Part shown: piece by piece, positions 1 to 7,956 of the stretch
How positions within the stretch are numbered: position 1 is the stretch's first letter
Layout: every line of letters starts with the position of its first letter
Origin: Bacteroidales bacterium
GTDB lineage: Bacteria; Bacteroidota; Bacteroidia; Bacteroidales; UBA10428
Direction: 5' to 3'
NCBI GenBank assembly: GCA_016934055.1
Contig: JAFGTR010000049.1
Span: 1-34,522, forward strand
Length of the DNA: 34,522 bases
The notes under the pieces: model-generated
What the model saw: the letters and a program-made list of their open reading frames with translations, nothing else
What the model was told of the DNA's origin: nothing
Databases searched by the model: none
Program-made: the position numbers and the translations under genes

Positions 1-29
1 ATTTGGTGATTTGGTGATTTGGTGATTTG
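1..29. repeat. Tandem 8-mer ATTTGGTG repeat, left edge
   Basis: Three exact copies of ATTTGGTG followed by a partial ATTTG occupy the first 29 bases, and the array probably continues beyond the left edge. It lies about 20 bases past the stop codon of the heptose kinase gene. The same 8-mer recurs in degenerate form at 6440-6455 and 18163-18210, where it leads into a 30-bp palindrome. No function is evident. Confidence 0.8.
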
Positions 30-49
30 CTGCAAATATACAATTTTCT

Positions 50-1036
50 CTATTTCCCGAAAGAAATATCGGCATTTAATAACCATTCCTTTTTTACCGG
101 GACAACGCCGACCTTTTCGCATACAAGTCCGGCTGCCAGGTTCGACAACCTGGCCAGGGTGAGATTATCCAGGCCTGCAGCCATGCAAAGACTGGCTGTG
201 GCAATGACGGTGTCGCCGGCACCCGAGACATCAGCCACATCTCTTATTTCTGTTTTTACAAACTCATATTTCCTGCCATTGGTGATAAGAATACCATGTT
301 CGGATAGTGTTATCATGACAAGTGAAAAATCAGCTTCTTTGATCAGTTGTCTTGCAGCACGCACAATGGCTTTGTGATCATCCTTCGCAATGTACAGGTT
401 AAGGCCTTCAGTCAATTCCTTGAAATTGGGTTTGAAAAGCGTGGCCCCGCGATAACGGCGGAAGTTACGGCTTTTAGGATCGACCAGCGTGGGGATCTTC
501 TTTTTGCGGGCCAGGGTGATCGTCTTTTTTATGATTTCCGGCGTTATAACACCTTTATCATAGTCCTGAAATACGATGGCTCCTATTTCCTGACTGGTGA
601 TGATATCGTTAATGCGCTTCCACAGCTGATCTACCAGCTCCTTGTCGAGATATTCATCCGCCTCATCGTCAATTCTCAGCATGTGCTGGTGCCCGGCAAT
701 TACACGGGTCTTAACGGTGGTCTTTCTCAGAGGTGACCGTATGATGCCCTGTGATGTCATCCTTTGCCTGATGGTCATCGTCTTGAACAGGATGCCGGCA
801 TCATCTTCGCCGATCACGGTGCATATGATGGGGGTGGCTCCCAGCGAATGCAGGTTCTTTGCCACATTAGACGCTCCGCCCAGCCTGCTTTCCGTGCGTG
901 TCTGCATGACCACCGGAACAGGTGCTTCGGGAGAGATGCGGCTCACATCACCCCATAAATAAGCATCAATCATTACATCTCCTACAACCAGGACCTTCAG
1001 GTTGCGGAACATTTCAAGCAGTTCACGTATTTCCAA
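50..1036 (-). CDS. rfaE1: D-glycero-beta-D-manno-heptose-7-phosphate kinase (PfkB family)
   Basis: This cytoplasmic kinase is predicted to phosphorylate D-glycero-D-manno-heptose 7-phosphate at C1, giving the 1,7-bisphosphate on the route to ADP-heptose for lipopolysaccharide. The 328-residue protein starts with the family's GDVMIDAYLWGDVSRISPE block (residues 19-37). It has the sugar-binding GGASNVAKNL segment near 53-62, VDPKSRNFRRYRG at 185-197, and the PfkB signature DVSGAGDT at 269-276 with catalytic base Asp275. It is the kinase half only: the cytidylyl/adenylyltransferase domain of the bifunctional E. coli HldE is absent, so a separate RfaE2 is expected elsewhere. The start is TTG at 1036. 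An in-frame ATG at codon 9 is possible, but the helix before KVLVVGD favours TTG. The sensor gene lies 10 bases upstream on the same strand, so the two are probably co-transcribed. Confidence 0.93.
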   Translation of the reverse strand: MEIRELLEMFRNLKVLVVGDVMIDAYLWGDVSRISPEAPVPVVMQTRTESRLGGASNVAKNLHSLGATPIICTVIGEDDAGILFKTMTIRQRMTSQGIIRSPLRKTTVKTRVIAGHQHMLRIDDEADEYLDKELVDQLWKRINDIITSQEIGAIVFQDYDKGVITPEIIKKTITLARKKKIPTLVDPKSRNFRRYRGATLFKPNFKELTEGLNLYIAKDDHKAIVRAARQLIKEADFSLVMITLSEHGILITNGRKYEFVKTEIRDVADVSGAGDTVIATASLCMAAGLDNLTLARLSNLAAGLVCEKVGVVPVKKEWLLNADISFGK

Positions 1037-1046
1037 GGTATTAGAT

Positions 1047-2699
1047 TTATTTCTCTGTTAATTCACTCAGCCTTTTTCGCAATTCCTCAACTTCGCGGTG
1101 CAGCTCTTCTTCACGGCGTGCCGACTGCTCCTGTGTTGCACGTAATTCTTCCATGTTCTGCCGCATCTCTTCCTCCTGCGCCGACATCTCTTCAGCCTGC
1201 TGTTGTGATTGTTCAAGCAGGTAAGTGGTCTGAATATTTGATTTAACGGATGATATGGTTGCGGCAATGCTTTCTCCCACCCGCTCAATGAATTCAATCA
1301 TGTATTCAGGAAACTCTTTAAACGATGCAAGTTCAACCAAACCATAGATGACATCGTTGTAAATGAGAGGAACAATAAGCAGAGCACGGGGATTATCATC
1401 ACCCAGGCCCGATGTGATCTTTATATAATCGTTGGGTATTTCAGTAAGGTATATCTTTTCTTTTTCCTGGTAACAACGTCCAACAAGACCTTCTCCGATC
1501 TGAATCTGGCGTTCCAGGTATTTCCTGCGGTCAAAAGCATAACAGGCTTTCATCTCTATGAAAATCTCCTGTTTGTTGGTGTCGTTGATGATATACATAC
1601 CCCCCTGGTTGGCACTGGTGTATTTAACAAGTTCGCTGATGATCTCATAAGAGAATTCTTCAAGATCATTACTGCTTTTTCGCAGGATGTCGCTGAATTT
1701 TGCCAGTCCCTGTGAGGCCCAGTTGCGCTGATCATCTTCTTCTTTCCGCTTCTTATCTTCTTCAGCAGCTTTTTTGAGTTCATTGCGCATCTCAACAAGG
1801 GAATGCCCCAGGACATCCTCGTCACTCAATGGTGTAAAATGGCTGTCAAAATTTCCTTTTCCTATTTCAAGTGAGAAATTAAAAATGTTGGTGAGGCCTT
1901 TTATTAAAAGATTGAGGGCTTTTGACATCTGGCCCACCTCATCGCTTCCTTCAGGCAGCTTGTCCTTCGGCAGCACACCTTTACTCATGGACAACAGTAT
2001 GTTCTTTGTACGGTTGATAGGAACCGCCAGTGAATTAATGGTCAGCACTCCTAAAATGATAGCAGCAATCACAAGGATCAATCCCATGATAAAAATACGG
2101 GTTTTAAAACTGTCAAAGGTTTTGACCATATCAATCCTGGCGACTTCAACAATGGCTTCCTGGCCTTTTCTCAACGCATCAATTTTATCGAGAATGCGTT
2201 GCGTGAGCACCATGACTTCACCCCCTTCCTCTGTCATAGGTGTGACTTCAAATACAACAAACGGATCATCATAACTCTCAAAAGAGCTTAATTGACTCAT
2301 GATATACTGATGTTTGCTGAATAATGAATCAACAATGGCTGAATCAATGTGCATCAGCAGTTGCTGGTGTGAAACACTGTCCCATGAAGCCTGCAGGACT
2401 TTCAGCGTATCCATGTCAATATGATAGTTAACTTCGTGTAGCTTCTTCAGGCGCAATTTGTCGGGTGTGTCAGAAATCTTATCAATAAACACCCAGGATT
2501 TTATAAGCATCCGGGAATCATTTATCTTATTGTATAACTCGTTGATATAACTCAGAGAGGGTGTATAAACATTGGTAATCTTATCATTGATTTTCTGGCT
2601 TCTCTCAAGGGCGCTGCTGGTGACCAGCGCATTGAGAATAACCGCAATGGTCATGATACCAAAACCCAAACCAATTTTTGCGGCAATTTTTAATCTCAT
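1047..2699 (-). CDS. HAMP and GAF domain membrane sensor protein
   Basis: This is an inner-membrane sensory protein of 550 residues. One membrane helix lies at about 8-30, a mostly helical periplasmic domain at about 31-200 and a second helix at about 202-222. A HAMP-like linker follows at about 222-275, then a charged connector with RNWASQGLAKFSDILR (326-341), a GAF domain at about 350-485 and a C-terminal coiled coil from about 490. The coiled coil is rich in Glu and Arg and contains EEEMRQNMEELRATQEQ. No histidine-kinase, cyclase or canonical chemoreceptor signalling tip is visible, so the output is unclear. Similar proteins are common in Bacteroidota, where they may act through partner proteins (inference). 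It is upstream of rfaE1 with a 10-base gap. The start is ATG. No TAnnTTTG promoter was found directly upstream. Confidence 0.8.
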   Translation of the reverse strand: MRLKIAAKIGLGFGIMTIAVILNALVTSSALERSQKINDKITNVYTPSLSYINELYNKINDSRMLIKSWVFIDKISDTPDKLRLKKLHEVNYHIDMDTLKVLQASWDSVSHQQLLMHIDSAIVDSLFSKHQYIMSQLSSFESYDDPFVVFEVTPMTEEGGEVMVLTQRILDKIDALRKGQEAIVEVARIDMVKTFDSFKTRIFIMGLILVIAAIILGVLTINSLAVPINRTKNILLSMSKGVLPKDKLPEGSDEVGQMSKALNLLIKGLTNIFNFSLEIGKGNFDSHFTPLSDEDVLGHSLVEMRNELKKAAEEDKKRKEEDDQRNWASQGLAKFSDILRKSSNDLEEFSYEIISELVKYTSANQGGMYIINDTNKQEIFIEMKACYAFDRRKYLERQIQIGEGLVGRCYQEKEKIYLTEIPNDYIKITSGLGDDNPRALLIVPLIYNDVIYGLVELASFKEFPEYMIEFIERVGESIAATISSVKSNIQTTYLLEQSQQQAEEMSAQEEEMRQNMEELRATQEQSARREEELHREVEELRKRLSELTEK

Positions 2700-2811
2700 A
2701 CCAATGTGTTTTTAGTTGCTTTTTCTAAAAAAACTAAATTAATAAAATTTTCTGTACTGAATACTTTGAATCTGCCATTTTAATAACAATGAGGTATTGG
2801 TTTTCAATCGC

Positions 2812-2827
2812 CCCCTCCCGGGAGGGG
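2812..2827. repeat. GC-rich perfect palindrome
   Basis: CCCCTCCC is followed directly by its complement GGGAGGGG, a 16-base perfect palindrome in an otherwise AT-rich gap. It is not followed by a T run on either strand, so it does not look like an intrinsic terminator. It sits at the start of the repeat-rich part of this gap. Confidence 0.7.
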
Positions 2828-2863
2828 CAGGGGATGATTCTTTTCTTGCCAGCGTAATGCCGT

Positions 2864-2963
2864 CTCACAATGAAACTTTTGCTATCCGATTGCCGCGTCG
2901 CGCTCATTCATTGTGTAACAAACTCAGTCATTACAGTCGCGCTCCTTACAATGACGCTTTTGC
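2864..2963. repeat. Degenerate interspersed repeat with internal direct copies
   Basis: Two related 19-base segments, 2864-2882 and 2945-2963, both contain ACAATGA and end in CTTTTGC; they match at 16 of 19 positions. GTCGCGCTC recurs at 2897-2905 and 2936-2944. Read on the minus strand, the block resembles the widespread intergenic repeat of the form GTCATTGnnAGGAGCGCGAC with GACGCGGCAATC. That resemblance is from memory, not a search. It fills most of the 269-base gap between the aminotransferase-like gene and the sensor gene. No gene is seen in the gap. Confidence 0.5.
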
Positions 2964-2968
2964 GGGTC

Positions 2969-4147
2969 TCATAACTTCTCCTGGTGAACGGCATCCCGCA
3001 GCTGATAAAGTGCTTTTTCAAGTAACGAACGCGGACAGGCTATGTTAATGCGTTGGAATCCTTCGCCTTCTGGTCCGAACAGCGGGCCGTCACTAAGGCC
3101 AAGTCCGGCTTTGCTGATCATAAAATCGCGCAGGTCATTGCTGTTGAGTCCGAGCTCGCGACAATCGAGCCATACCATATAAGTTGCATCCGGTTTTATG
3201 ACTTTTATCCTCGGAATTTCCGAGCGAAAAAAATCCGTCATGAATTTCAGGTTACCCTCAACATATTCCATCAACTGTGCAGGCCATTCTTCACCTTCAT
3301 TATAGGCTGCTTCAAGAGCAGAAAAACCAAAAATATTGCCCGCTCCCACATGAATATGGTTAAGGAGATCATCATATTTTTTCTTTATCTCAGGATTTGG
3401 TATAATCAGGTAAGAAGTTGACATACCGGCCATATTAAAGGTTTTACTTGGCGCCATGCAGGTAACCGTTAGTCCGGCTGTTTCATCTGAGAGACTTGCC
3501 ATGGGGATATGCTTATATCCGGGGTAAACCAGATCACAATGTATTTCATCCGACAATATTATTATATTGTTCTTCAGACATAGATCTGCCAGCCTTAACA
3601 GTATTTCTTTTTCCCATACATTACCGGTGGGATTATGCGGATTACACAGGATGATCATTTTAACCCTGTTATCGATGCTGGAAACCAGCTGACTGAAATT
3701 CATTACGTACCTGCCTCCTTCACAGGCAAGAGGATTGGATACCATTATTCTCCCGTGATTTCTGACAGCAGAGAAGAACGGAAAATAAACGGGGGGTTGT
3801 ACAATGATCTTGTCCCCGGCTTCCGTAAGCGCCATCACCAACATGTTCAGGGCAGGCACCACGCCGGGTGAAAAGCTTATCCATTCCCTTTTGGTCTGCC
3901 ATCCGTGGCGACGCATGTTCCAACTCATAACAGCATCATAAAAGGAACCGGGGATGAATGTATAACACAGTACCTCATGCCGGAGCCTGTTTTTAATGGC
4001 ATTGAGAATGAAGTCAGGCGTCTTAAAGTCCATGTCAGCAACCCACATGGGGATCACATCGCGCCGGCCGAATATCTTTTGCCGGTGGTCGTATTTTTCA
4101 CAATTGGTTTCTTCCCTTTGAATTAATTCATCAAAATTATATTTCAT
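2969..4147 (-). CDS. patB: PatB/MalY-type PLP-dependent C-S lyase (aminotransferase class I/II fold)
   Basis: This is a pyridoxal-phosphate enzyme of 392 residues, the usual length for MalY/PatB proteins, which cleave cystathionine or cysteine to pyruvate, ammonia and a thiol. The N-terminus YNFDE and the block IPMWVADMDF (32-41) are typical of this subgroup rather than of ordinary aminotransferases. NPHNPTG (169-175), Asp200 in LSDEIHCDLVY (cofactor ring), Lys235 in APSKTFN (Schiff base) and the carboxylate-binding Arg373 near the C-terminus are all present. The ATG start at 4147 fits the family. It is divergent from rsmA. The substrate cannot be fixed from sequence, so cystathionine beta-lyase and L-cysteine desulfhydrase both remain possible. 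Confidence 0.88.
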   Translation of the reverse strand: MKYNFDELIQREETNCEKYDHRQKIFGRRDVIPMWVADMDFKTPDFILNAIKNRLRHEVLCYTFIPGSFYDAVMSWNMRRHGWQTKREWISFSPGVVPALNMLVMALTEAGDKIIVQPPVYFPFFSAVRNHGRIMVSNPLACEGGRYVMNFSQLVSSIDNRVKMIILCNPHNPTGNVWEKEILLRLADLCLKNNIIILSDEIHCDLVYPGYKHIPMASLSDETAGLTVTCMAPSKTFNMAGMSTSYLIIPNPEIKKKYDDLLNHIHVGAGNIFGFSALEAAYNEGEEWPAQLMEYVEGNLKFMTDFFRSEIPRIKVIKPDATYMVWLDCRELGLNSNDLRDFMISKAGLGLSDGPLFGPEGEGFQRINIACPRSLLEKALYQLRDAVHQEKL

Positions 4148-4222
4148 TGTTCATTTTTTTAGATCCTCGCAGGATTAATACCGTATGAAAATAACCATTT
4201 TTTCAATTTCTTTTTCAGACAA

Positions 4223-4252
4223 TTGTTTTCAACAGTTTTTAATTTACCTTTG
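4223..4252 (+). promoter_or_regulatory. Bacteroidota-type promoter of rsmA
   Basis: TTG at 4223-4225, a 19-base spacer, and TACCTTTG at 4245-4252 match the Bacteroidota sigma-ABfr consensus TTTG-N19-21-TAnnTTTG. Transcription would begin near 4259, leaving a short leader before the GTG start at 4276. Confidence 0.75.
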
Positions 4253-4275
4253 AAAACACAGATTTATACTGCGTT

Positions 4276-5049
4276 GTGCAACGGTTAAAACCACGAAAAA
4301 GTCTTGGGCAACATTTTCTGACTGATAAGAATATTGCCCGGAAAATAGTATCGGCTCTTACTGCCCGGGATTGTAACAGCATTGTTGAAATCGGTCCGGG
4401 CACAGGTATTCTGACTTCAATTTTGTCTGATAATGCCAGTTTTAATACTTATTTTGTCGAAATTGACCGTGATGCGGTTCAACTCCTCAGGGATGATTAT
4501 CCCGGTCTGAAAGAGCGCATTATTCATGGCAGTATTCTTGATCTTGACCTTGGCGGTATTTTCAATCCGCCGATTGCCATTATTGGAAATCTGCCCTATA
4601 ACATTTCCAGCCAGATATTTTTTAAGATATTGGCTAACAGAAATATAGTCAGAGAAACTGTTTGTATGGTGCAAAGGGAAGTAGCCCGGAGGATAGCTTC
4701 ATCATACGGTAACAAAGATTATGGCATCCTGAGTGTTTTGTTGCAGGCCTTTTATAATATAGAGTATCTCTTTACTGTCGGCCCCGGGGTTTTCAATCCG
4801 CCTCCCCGTGTGAACTCAGGCGTGATAAGGTTAACCCGCAACAATTCTGACAGGCTGCCATGTGACGAAGAGAAATTCTTCAGGGTGGTTAAAGTCTCTT
4901 TTAACCAGCGGCGAAAAATTCTGAAAAATTCATTACAGCATCATTTTGTCTATTTGATGCCTGATGACCCGCTTTTATCAAGACGTCCCGAACAGCTGAC
5001 AGTGAATGATTTTATCAGCCTGACCAACAGGGTTGATTATATGACATAA
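4276..5049 (+). CDS. rsmA: 16S rRNA (adenine1518-N6/adenine1519-N6)-dimethyltransferase
   Basis: RsmA (KsgA) dimethylates two adjacent adenines in the 3' hairpin of 16S rRNA using S-adenosylmethionine, late in small-subunit assembly. The 257-residue protein has the family start PRKSLGQHFLTD (6-17), the SAM-binding motif EIGPGTG (38-44), an acidic ribose-binding Glu in YFVEID, and the catalytic NLPYNIS (105-111). The start is GTG at 4276. An in-frame TAA lies a short way upstream and there is no earlier ATG, so GTG is the only reasonable choice, and it sits just after a strong promoter. mgtE follows 34 bases downstream on the same strand and is probably in the same transcript. Confidence 0.96.
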   Translation: MQRLKPRKSLGQHFLTDKNIARKIVSALTARDCNSIVEIGPGTGILTSILSDNASFNTYFVEIDRDAVQLLRDDYPGLKERIIHGSILDLDLGGIFNPPIAIIGNLPYNISSQIFFKILANRNIVRETVCMVQREVARRIASSYGNKDYGILSVLLQAFYNIEYLFTVGPGVFNPPPRVNSGVIRLTRNNSDRLPCDEEKFFRVVKVSFNQRRKILKNSLQHHFVYLMPDDPLLSRRPEQLTVNDFISLTNRVDYMT

Positions 5050-5083
5050 AGAACAAGTATAAATTCGTAAATCTGTATACATC

Positions 5084-6445
5084 ATGACTTTTGAACTGAC
5101 CAGGAAATTCCTGGAAGAAATAAAGGAGCTGGTTGCTGCAAATGACGAAGCCGGGATTTTTAATAAGCTTGAAGATATTCATCCTGCTGATATTGCTGCA
5201 ATTTTCAGGGAAGTATCAAAAGATGAATCACTTTATATTTACAGTTTGCTGGATGAAGAAAAGTCAGCCGATGTGCTGACCGAGATGGATGAAGATGAAA
5301 GAAAGAGCTTGCTGGAAGGACTGCCCGGACATGTCATTGCCAGCAAGATCATTGACAATATGGAATCGGATGATGCAGCCGATTTACTGGGAGAACTCTC
5401 CGAGGAAAAGCAGGCTGAAATTCTCCAGAGTCTTGATGACGTTGAGCAGGCCGGTGATATTGTTGACCTCCTCACCTACGATGAAGATACGGCCGGAGGG
5501 TTAATGGCCAAGGAGCTTATTGCGGTGAATGAAGAATGGGATATTGAGCATTGCGTCAGGGAGATCCGTAAACAGGCTGAAGAGGTCGATGAATTTTATT
5601 ATGTATGGGTTGTTGATAATGATGAAATCTTTAAAGGTACGGTATCATTGAAAAAACTGCTCATCAGCCGGTCAAATACAAAAATAAAGAATATTTTGGA
5701 TACTGAAATTCCTGCTGTCAGGACAGATACGTCTTCTGAAGAGGTCGCGAACATCATGAAGAAATACGACCTTGTTTCTCTGCCGGTTGTTGACACCATA
5801 GGCCGGCTTTTAGGACGGATAACCATTGATGACGTGGTTGATGTAATAAGGGAAGAAGCTGAGAAAGACTATCAGTTGATATCGGGGATTACGGAAGATG
5901 TGGAGCCTACTGACAGTGTTTTTCTGTTAACCCGGGCCCGTTTACCATGGCTTATCATAGGACTGGTAGGCGGAATTCTTGGTTCCAGAGTTATTGGCAT
6001 TTATGAAGGCGAGTTAAAAATTTATCCCGAGATGGCTTTTTTCCTCCCCCTCATTGGTGCCATGGGCGGAAATGTGGGGGTTCAGTCTTCTTCTATCGTG
6101 GTACAGGGCATCGCTGCCGGCATCATTGATCTGCAGAGCATGATGAAAAAGCTCTTCAAGGATTTTAAAGTTGCCTTCCTGAACGGTTTGTTCCTTTCAG
6201 CCCTGATATTTATTTACAATATGCTCATCAGTGATTCTTTTGCCTTAACCCTTACTGTCAGTACAGCCTTGTTCTCAGTAATACTTTTTGCTTCAGTATT
6301 TGGCAGTTTTGTGCCCATGGCCCTGCATCGTTTTAAAATTGATCCTGCCCTGGCCACCGGTCCGTTTATTACAACCATCAACGATATTATCGGGCTGACC
6401 ATATACCTGGGCATAGGGAGGTTAATGTACGGGGTGTTTATTTAG
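5084..6445 (+). CDS. mgtE: Magnesium channel/transporter MgtE
   Basis: MgtE is a homodimeric, Mg2+-gated channel of the inner membrane. The 453 residues show the expected order. An acidic helical MgtE_N domain (about 20-130) contains repeated LLDEEKSADVLTEM-like helices. A CBS pair follows (about 134-255), with PAVRTDTSSEEVANIMKKYD in the second CBS unit. A connecting helix leads to a membrane domain of five or so helices from about 285. The pore motif PLIGAMGGNVGVQSS and the last-helix FITTINDIIGLT (Asp434, equivalent to the ion-binding Asp of the Thermus protein) are intact. The many acidic residues in the N domain and CBS pair are the known Mg2+ sensor. The TAG stop lies inside an ATTTAGTG unit of the repeat that follows. 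Confidence 0.95.
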   Translation: MTFELTRKFLEEIKELVAANDEAGIFNKLEDIHPADIAAIFREVSKDESLYIYSLLDEEKSADVLTEMDEDERKSLLEGLPGHVIASKIIDNMESDDAADLLGELSEEKQAEILQSLDDVEQAGDIVDLLTYDEDTAGGLMAKELIAVNEEWDIEHCVREIRKQAEEVDEFYYVWVVDNDEIFKGTVSLKKLLISRSNTKIKNILDTEIPAVRTDTSSEEVANIMKKYDLVSLPVVDTIGRLLGRITIDDVVDVIREEAEKDYQLISGITEDVEPTDSVFLLTRARLPWLIIGLVGGILGSRVIGIYEGELKIYPEMAFFLPLIGAMGGNVGVQSSSIVVQGIAAGIIDLQSMMKKLFKDFKVAFLNGLFLSALIFIYNMLISDSFALTLTVSTALFSVILFASVFGSFVPMALHRFKIDPALATGPFITTINDIIGLTIYLGIGRLMYGVFI

Positions 6446-6486
6446 TGATTGGGTGACCTGCCTGCGCTGCCGCTACGGCAGGCAGG
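6440..6486. repeat. Composite repeat copy 1: ATTTGGTG units plus 30-bp palindrome
   Basis: Two units, ATTTAGTG and ATTGGGTG (6440-6455), lead into a 30-base palindrome at 6457-6486. Its outer arms CCTGCCTGC and GCAGGCAGG pair over 9 bp. An inner pairing, CTGCCG with CGGCAG around a CTA loop (6467-6481), competes with the outer one. Positions 6441-6486 match 18196-18241 with a single difference. On the plus strand it is followed by a T-rich stretch, so it might terminate mgtE here, but the second copy lacks this context. The rest of the 104-base gap up to the permease gene holds nothing else recognisable. Confidence 0.85.
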
Positions 6487-6549
6487 TTTGATGATTTTTT
6501 ATGAATTTTTCTTTAATCTTTGATCTTAACCCAGTTCACGTGATTAACC

Positions 6550-7821
6550 TTAGAAACTGGTAGAGATAGCCTTTACGGGATCCAGCCGGGCAGCCATCAG
6601 AGCCGGGAATAATCCTGCCACAATGCCCACTATTGTGCTGATAACAATGCCGAGAATGATGTTTCCAAAGCTCATATAAATTTCGAATTCAAATGAATTC
6701 TTTACAATTATTGTGCCCAGAAAGACCATTATGAGCCCAATAAGTCCTCCAACAATTGACAACAGCACCGACTCGTAAAGAACTTCCATGACAATATAGC
6801 TTTTTTTGGCGCCCAGGGCTTTTTGTATCCCAATAATGTTGGTGCGTTCCTTTACTGAAACGAACATGATATTGGCGATACCGAAAGTTCCGACAATGAC
6901 GGACAGGATTCCGATGAATCCGCCAGCCAGATTGATAATACCAAAGATGCTCTTGCTGGCAGCGTCAAGGATACTGCTCTGGTTTAACGAGAAATCATCT
7001 TTATCCTTTGGCTTCAGTCGTCTTATGGCCCGCATGGCACCCCTGACTTCTTCCCTGAACTGGTTAACCGGTACGTTCCTGGCTGCTCTGATCCAGATAG
7101 CCGGATTGCTTCTGTCACGGCGCAGGTCAACAAAAGTTGCCATGAACTCAACCGGCACCATAACCACTTTGTCAGCGCTTCCGCCGCCGACAAACGTATT
7201 GCCTTCTTTCTCAAATACGCCGATAACGTTGAGTTCTCTTCCGTTAAGCTTAATCTCTTTATCAACAGGATCTGTTTCTCCGAAGAGTTCCTTCATGATG
7301 TCATGCCCGATGACAGCGACATTTCTTCCCGAATGGAATTCATATGGTGAAAAGAATCTTCCTTTTATGATACTGAAATTCCTTAATTCTTCAAATTCTT
7401 CAGTTGCCCCCCATACGGGGATATTATCTGCAGATGCATTGCCGTGTTTAATCGTTGACTGGGTACTGGCAAAAAAAGCTAATGCCCGCGCATTTTCCAG
7501 CTTTTTCTTTAACAGCAGGTGTTCGCTTCGTTTCGGAACCGGCCTGTTAAGATATTCCCACCATTTGTATTCCTGGCCATCTTCGGGCATCCATGGCCAT
7601 TTTTCAATGTATATGATATCATCGCCCATGGCAGAAAATGATTCACGAATGTTTTCCTCCATGGAATCCAGTGCCGTATACACCGAGATGATAGCGAATA
7701 TGCCAATGGTGATGCCCATAAGCGAGAGCAAAGTCCTGAGCTTGTTTAACATAACCGTACGGTAAGCTGATTCCAGGCTCTCTTTCAGCAGGTAATACCA
7801 GCGTATGGCAGTATGGGGCAT
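6550..7821 (-). CDS. MacB/FtsX-type ABC transporter permease
   Basis: This is an inner-membrane permease subunit of 423 residues. It has one N-terminal membrane helix (about 33-52), a large periplasmic MacB_PCD-like domain (about 55-270), and three C-terminal helices in an FtsX domain (about 290-420). The cytoplasmic loop NIMFVSVKERTNIIGIQKALGA, typical of this family, follows the second helix. The C-terminus PALMAARLDPVKAIS is also characteristic. Such permeases use an ATPase of the LolD/MacB type to drive mechanotransmission, lipoprotein release or export. No ATPase or membrane-fusion gene is adjacent, so the partner must be elsewhere and the substrate is unknown. It converges on mgtE and is divergent from purH. 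Confidence 0.88.
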   Translation of the reverse strand: MPHTAIRWYYLLKESLESAYRTVMLNKLRTLLSLMGITIGIFAIISVYTALDSMEENIRESFSAMGDDIIYIEKWPWMPEDGQEYKWWEYLNRPVPKRSEHLLLKKKLENARALAFFASTQSTIKHGNASADNIPVWGATEEFEELRNFSIIKGRFFSPYEFHSGRNVAVIGHDIMKELFGETDPVDKEIKLNGRELNVIGVFEKEGNTFVGGGSADKVVMVPVEFMATFVDLRRDRSNPAIWIRAARNVPVNQFREEVRGAMRAIRRLKPKDKDDFSLNQSSILDAASKSIFGIINLAGGFIGILSVIVGTFGIANIMFVSVKERTNIIGIQKALGAKKSYIVMEVLYESVLLSIVGGLIGLIMVFLGTIIVKNSFEFEIYMSFGNIILGIVISTIVGIVAGLFPALMAARLDPVKAISTSF

Positions 7822-7843
7822 TTTTGTTCAGTTTGAGTTGAAA

Positions 7844-7851
7844 CAAAGATA
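7844..7851 (-). promoter_or_regulatory. Candidate -7 element of the permease gene
   Basis: On the minus strand TATCTTTG is a perfect TAnnTTTG about 22 bases before the permease ATG. A good -33 TTG is missing at the expected distance (only a CTG-like match), so this is a moderate call. No equally clear element was found for divergent purH. Confidence 0.5.
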
Positions 7852-7956
7852 AAAAAGACTATCATTAAATGCAGAAAAAATTAATATATTGCCAGCCGTT
7901 GCATTTTTATTGATAACCATGGAATTAACAGAAAATTAAACTATTATAATTCGATC

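Noticed and set aside
6806..7765. Long plus-strand open frame of 319 codons
   Set aside because: It is antisense to the FtsX-type permease, is serine/leucine-rich as such shadows are, and has no domain.
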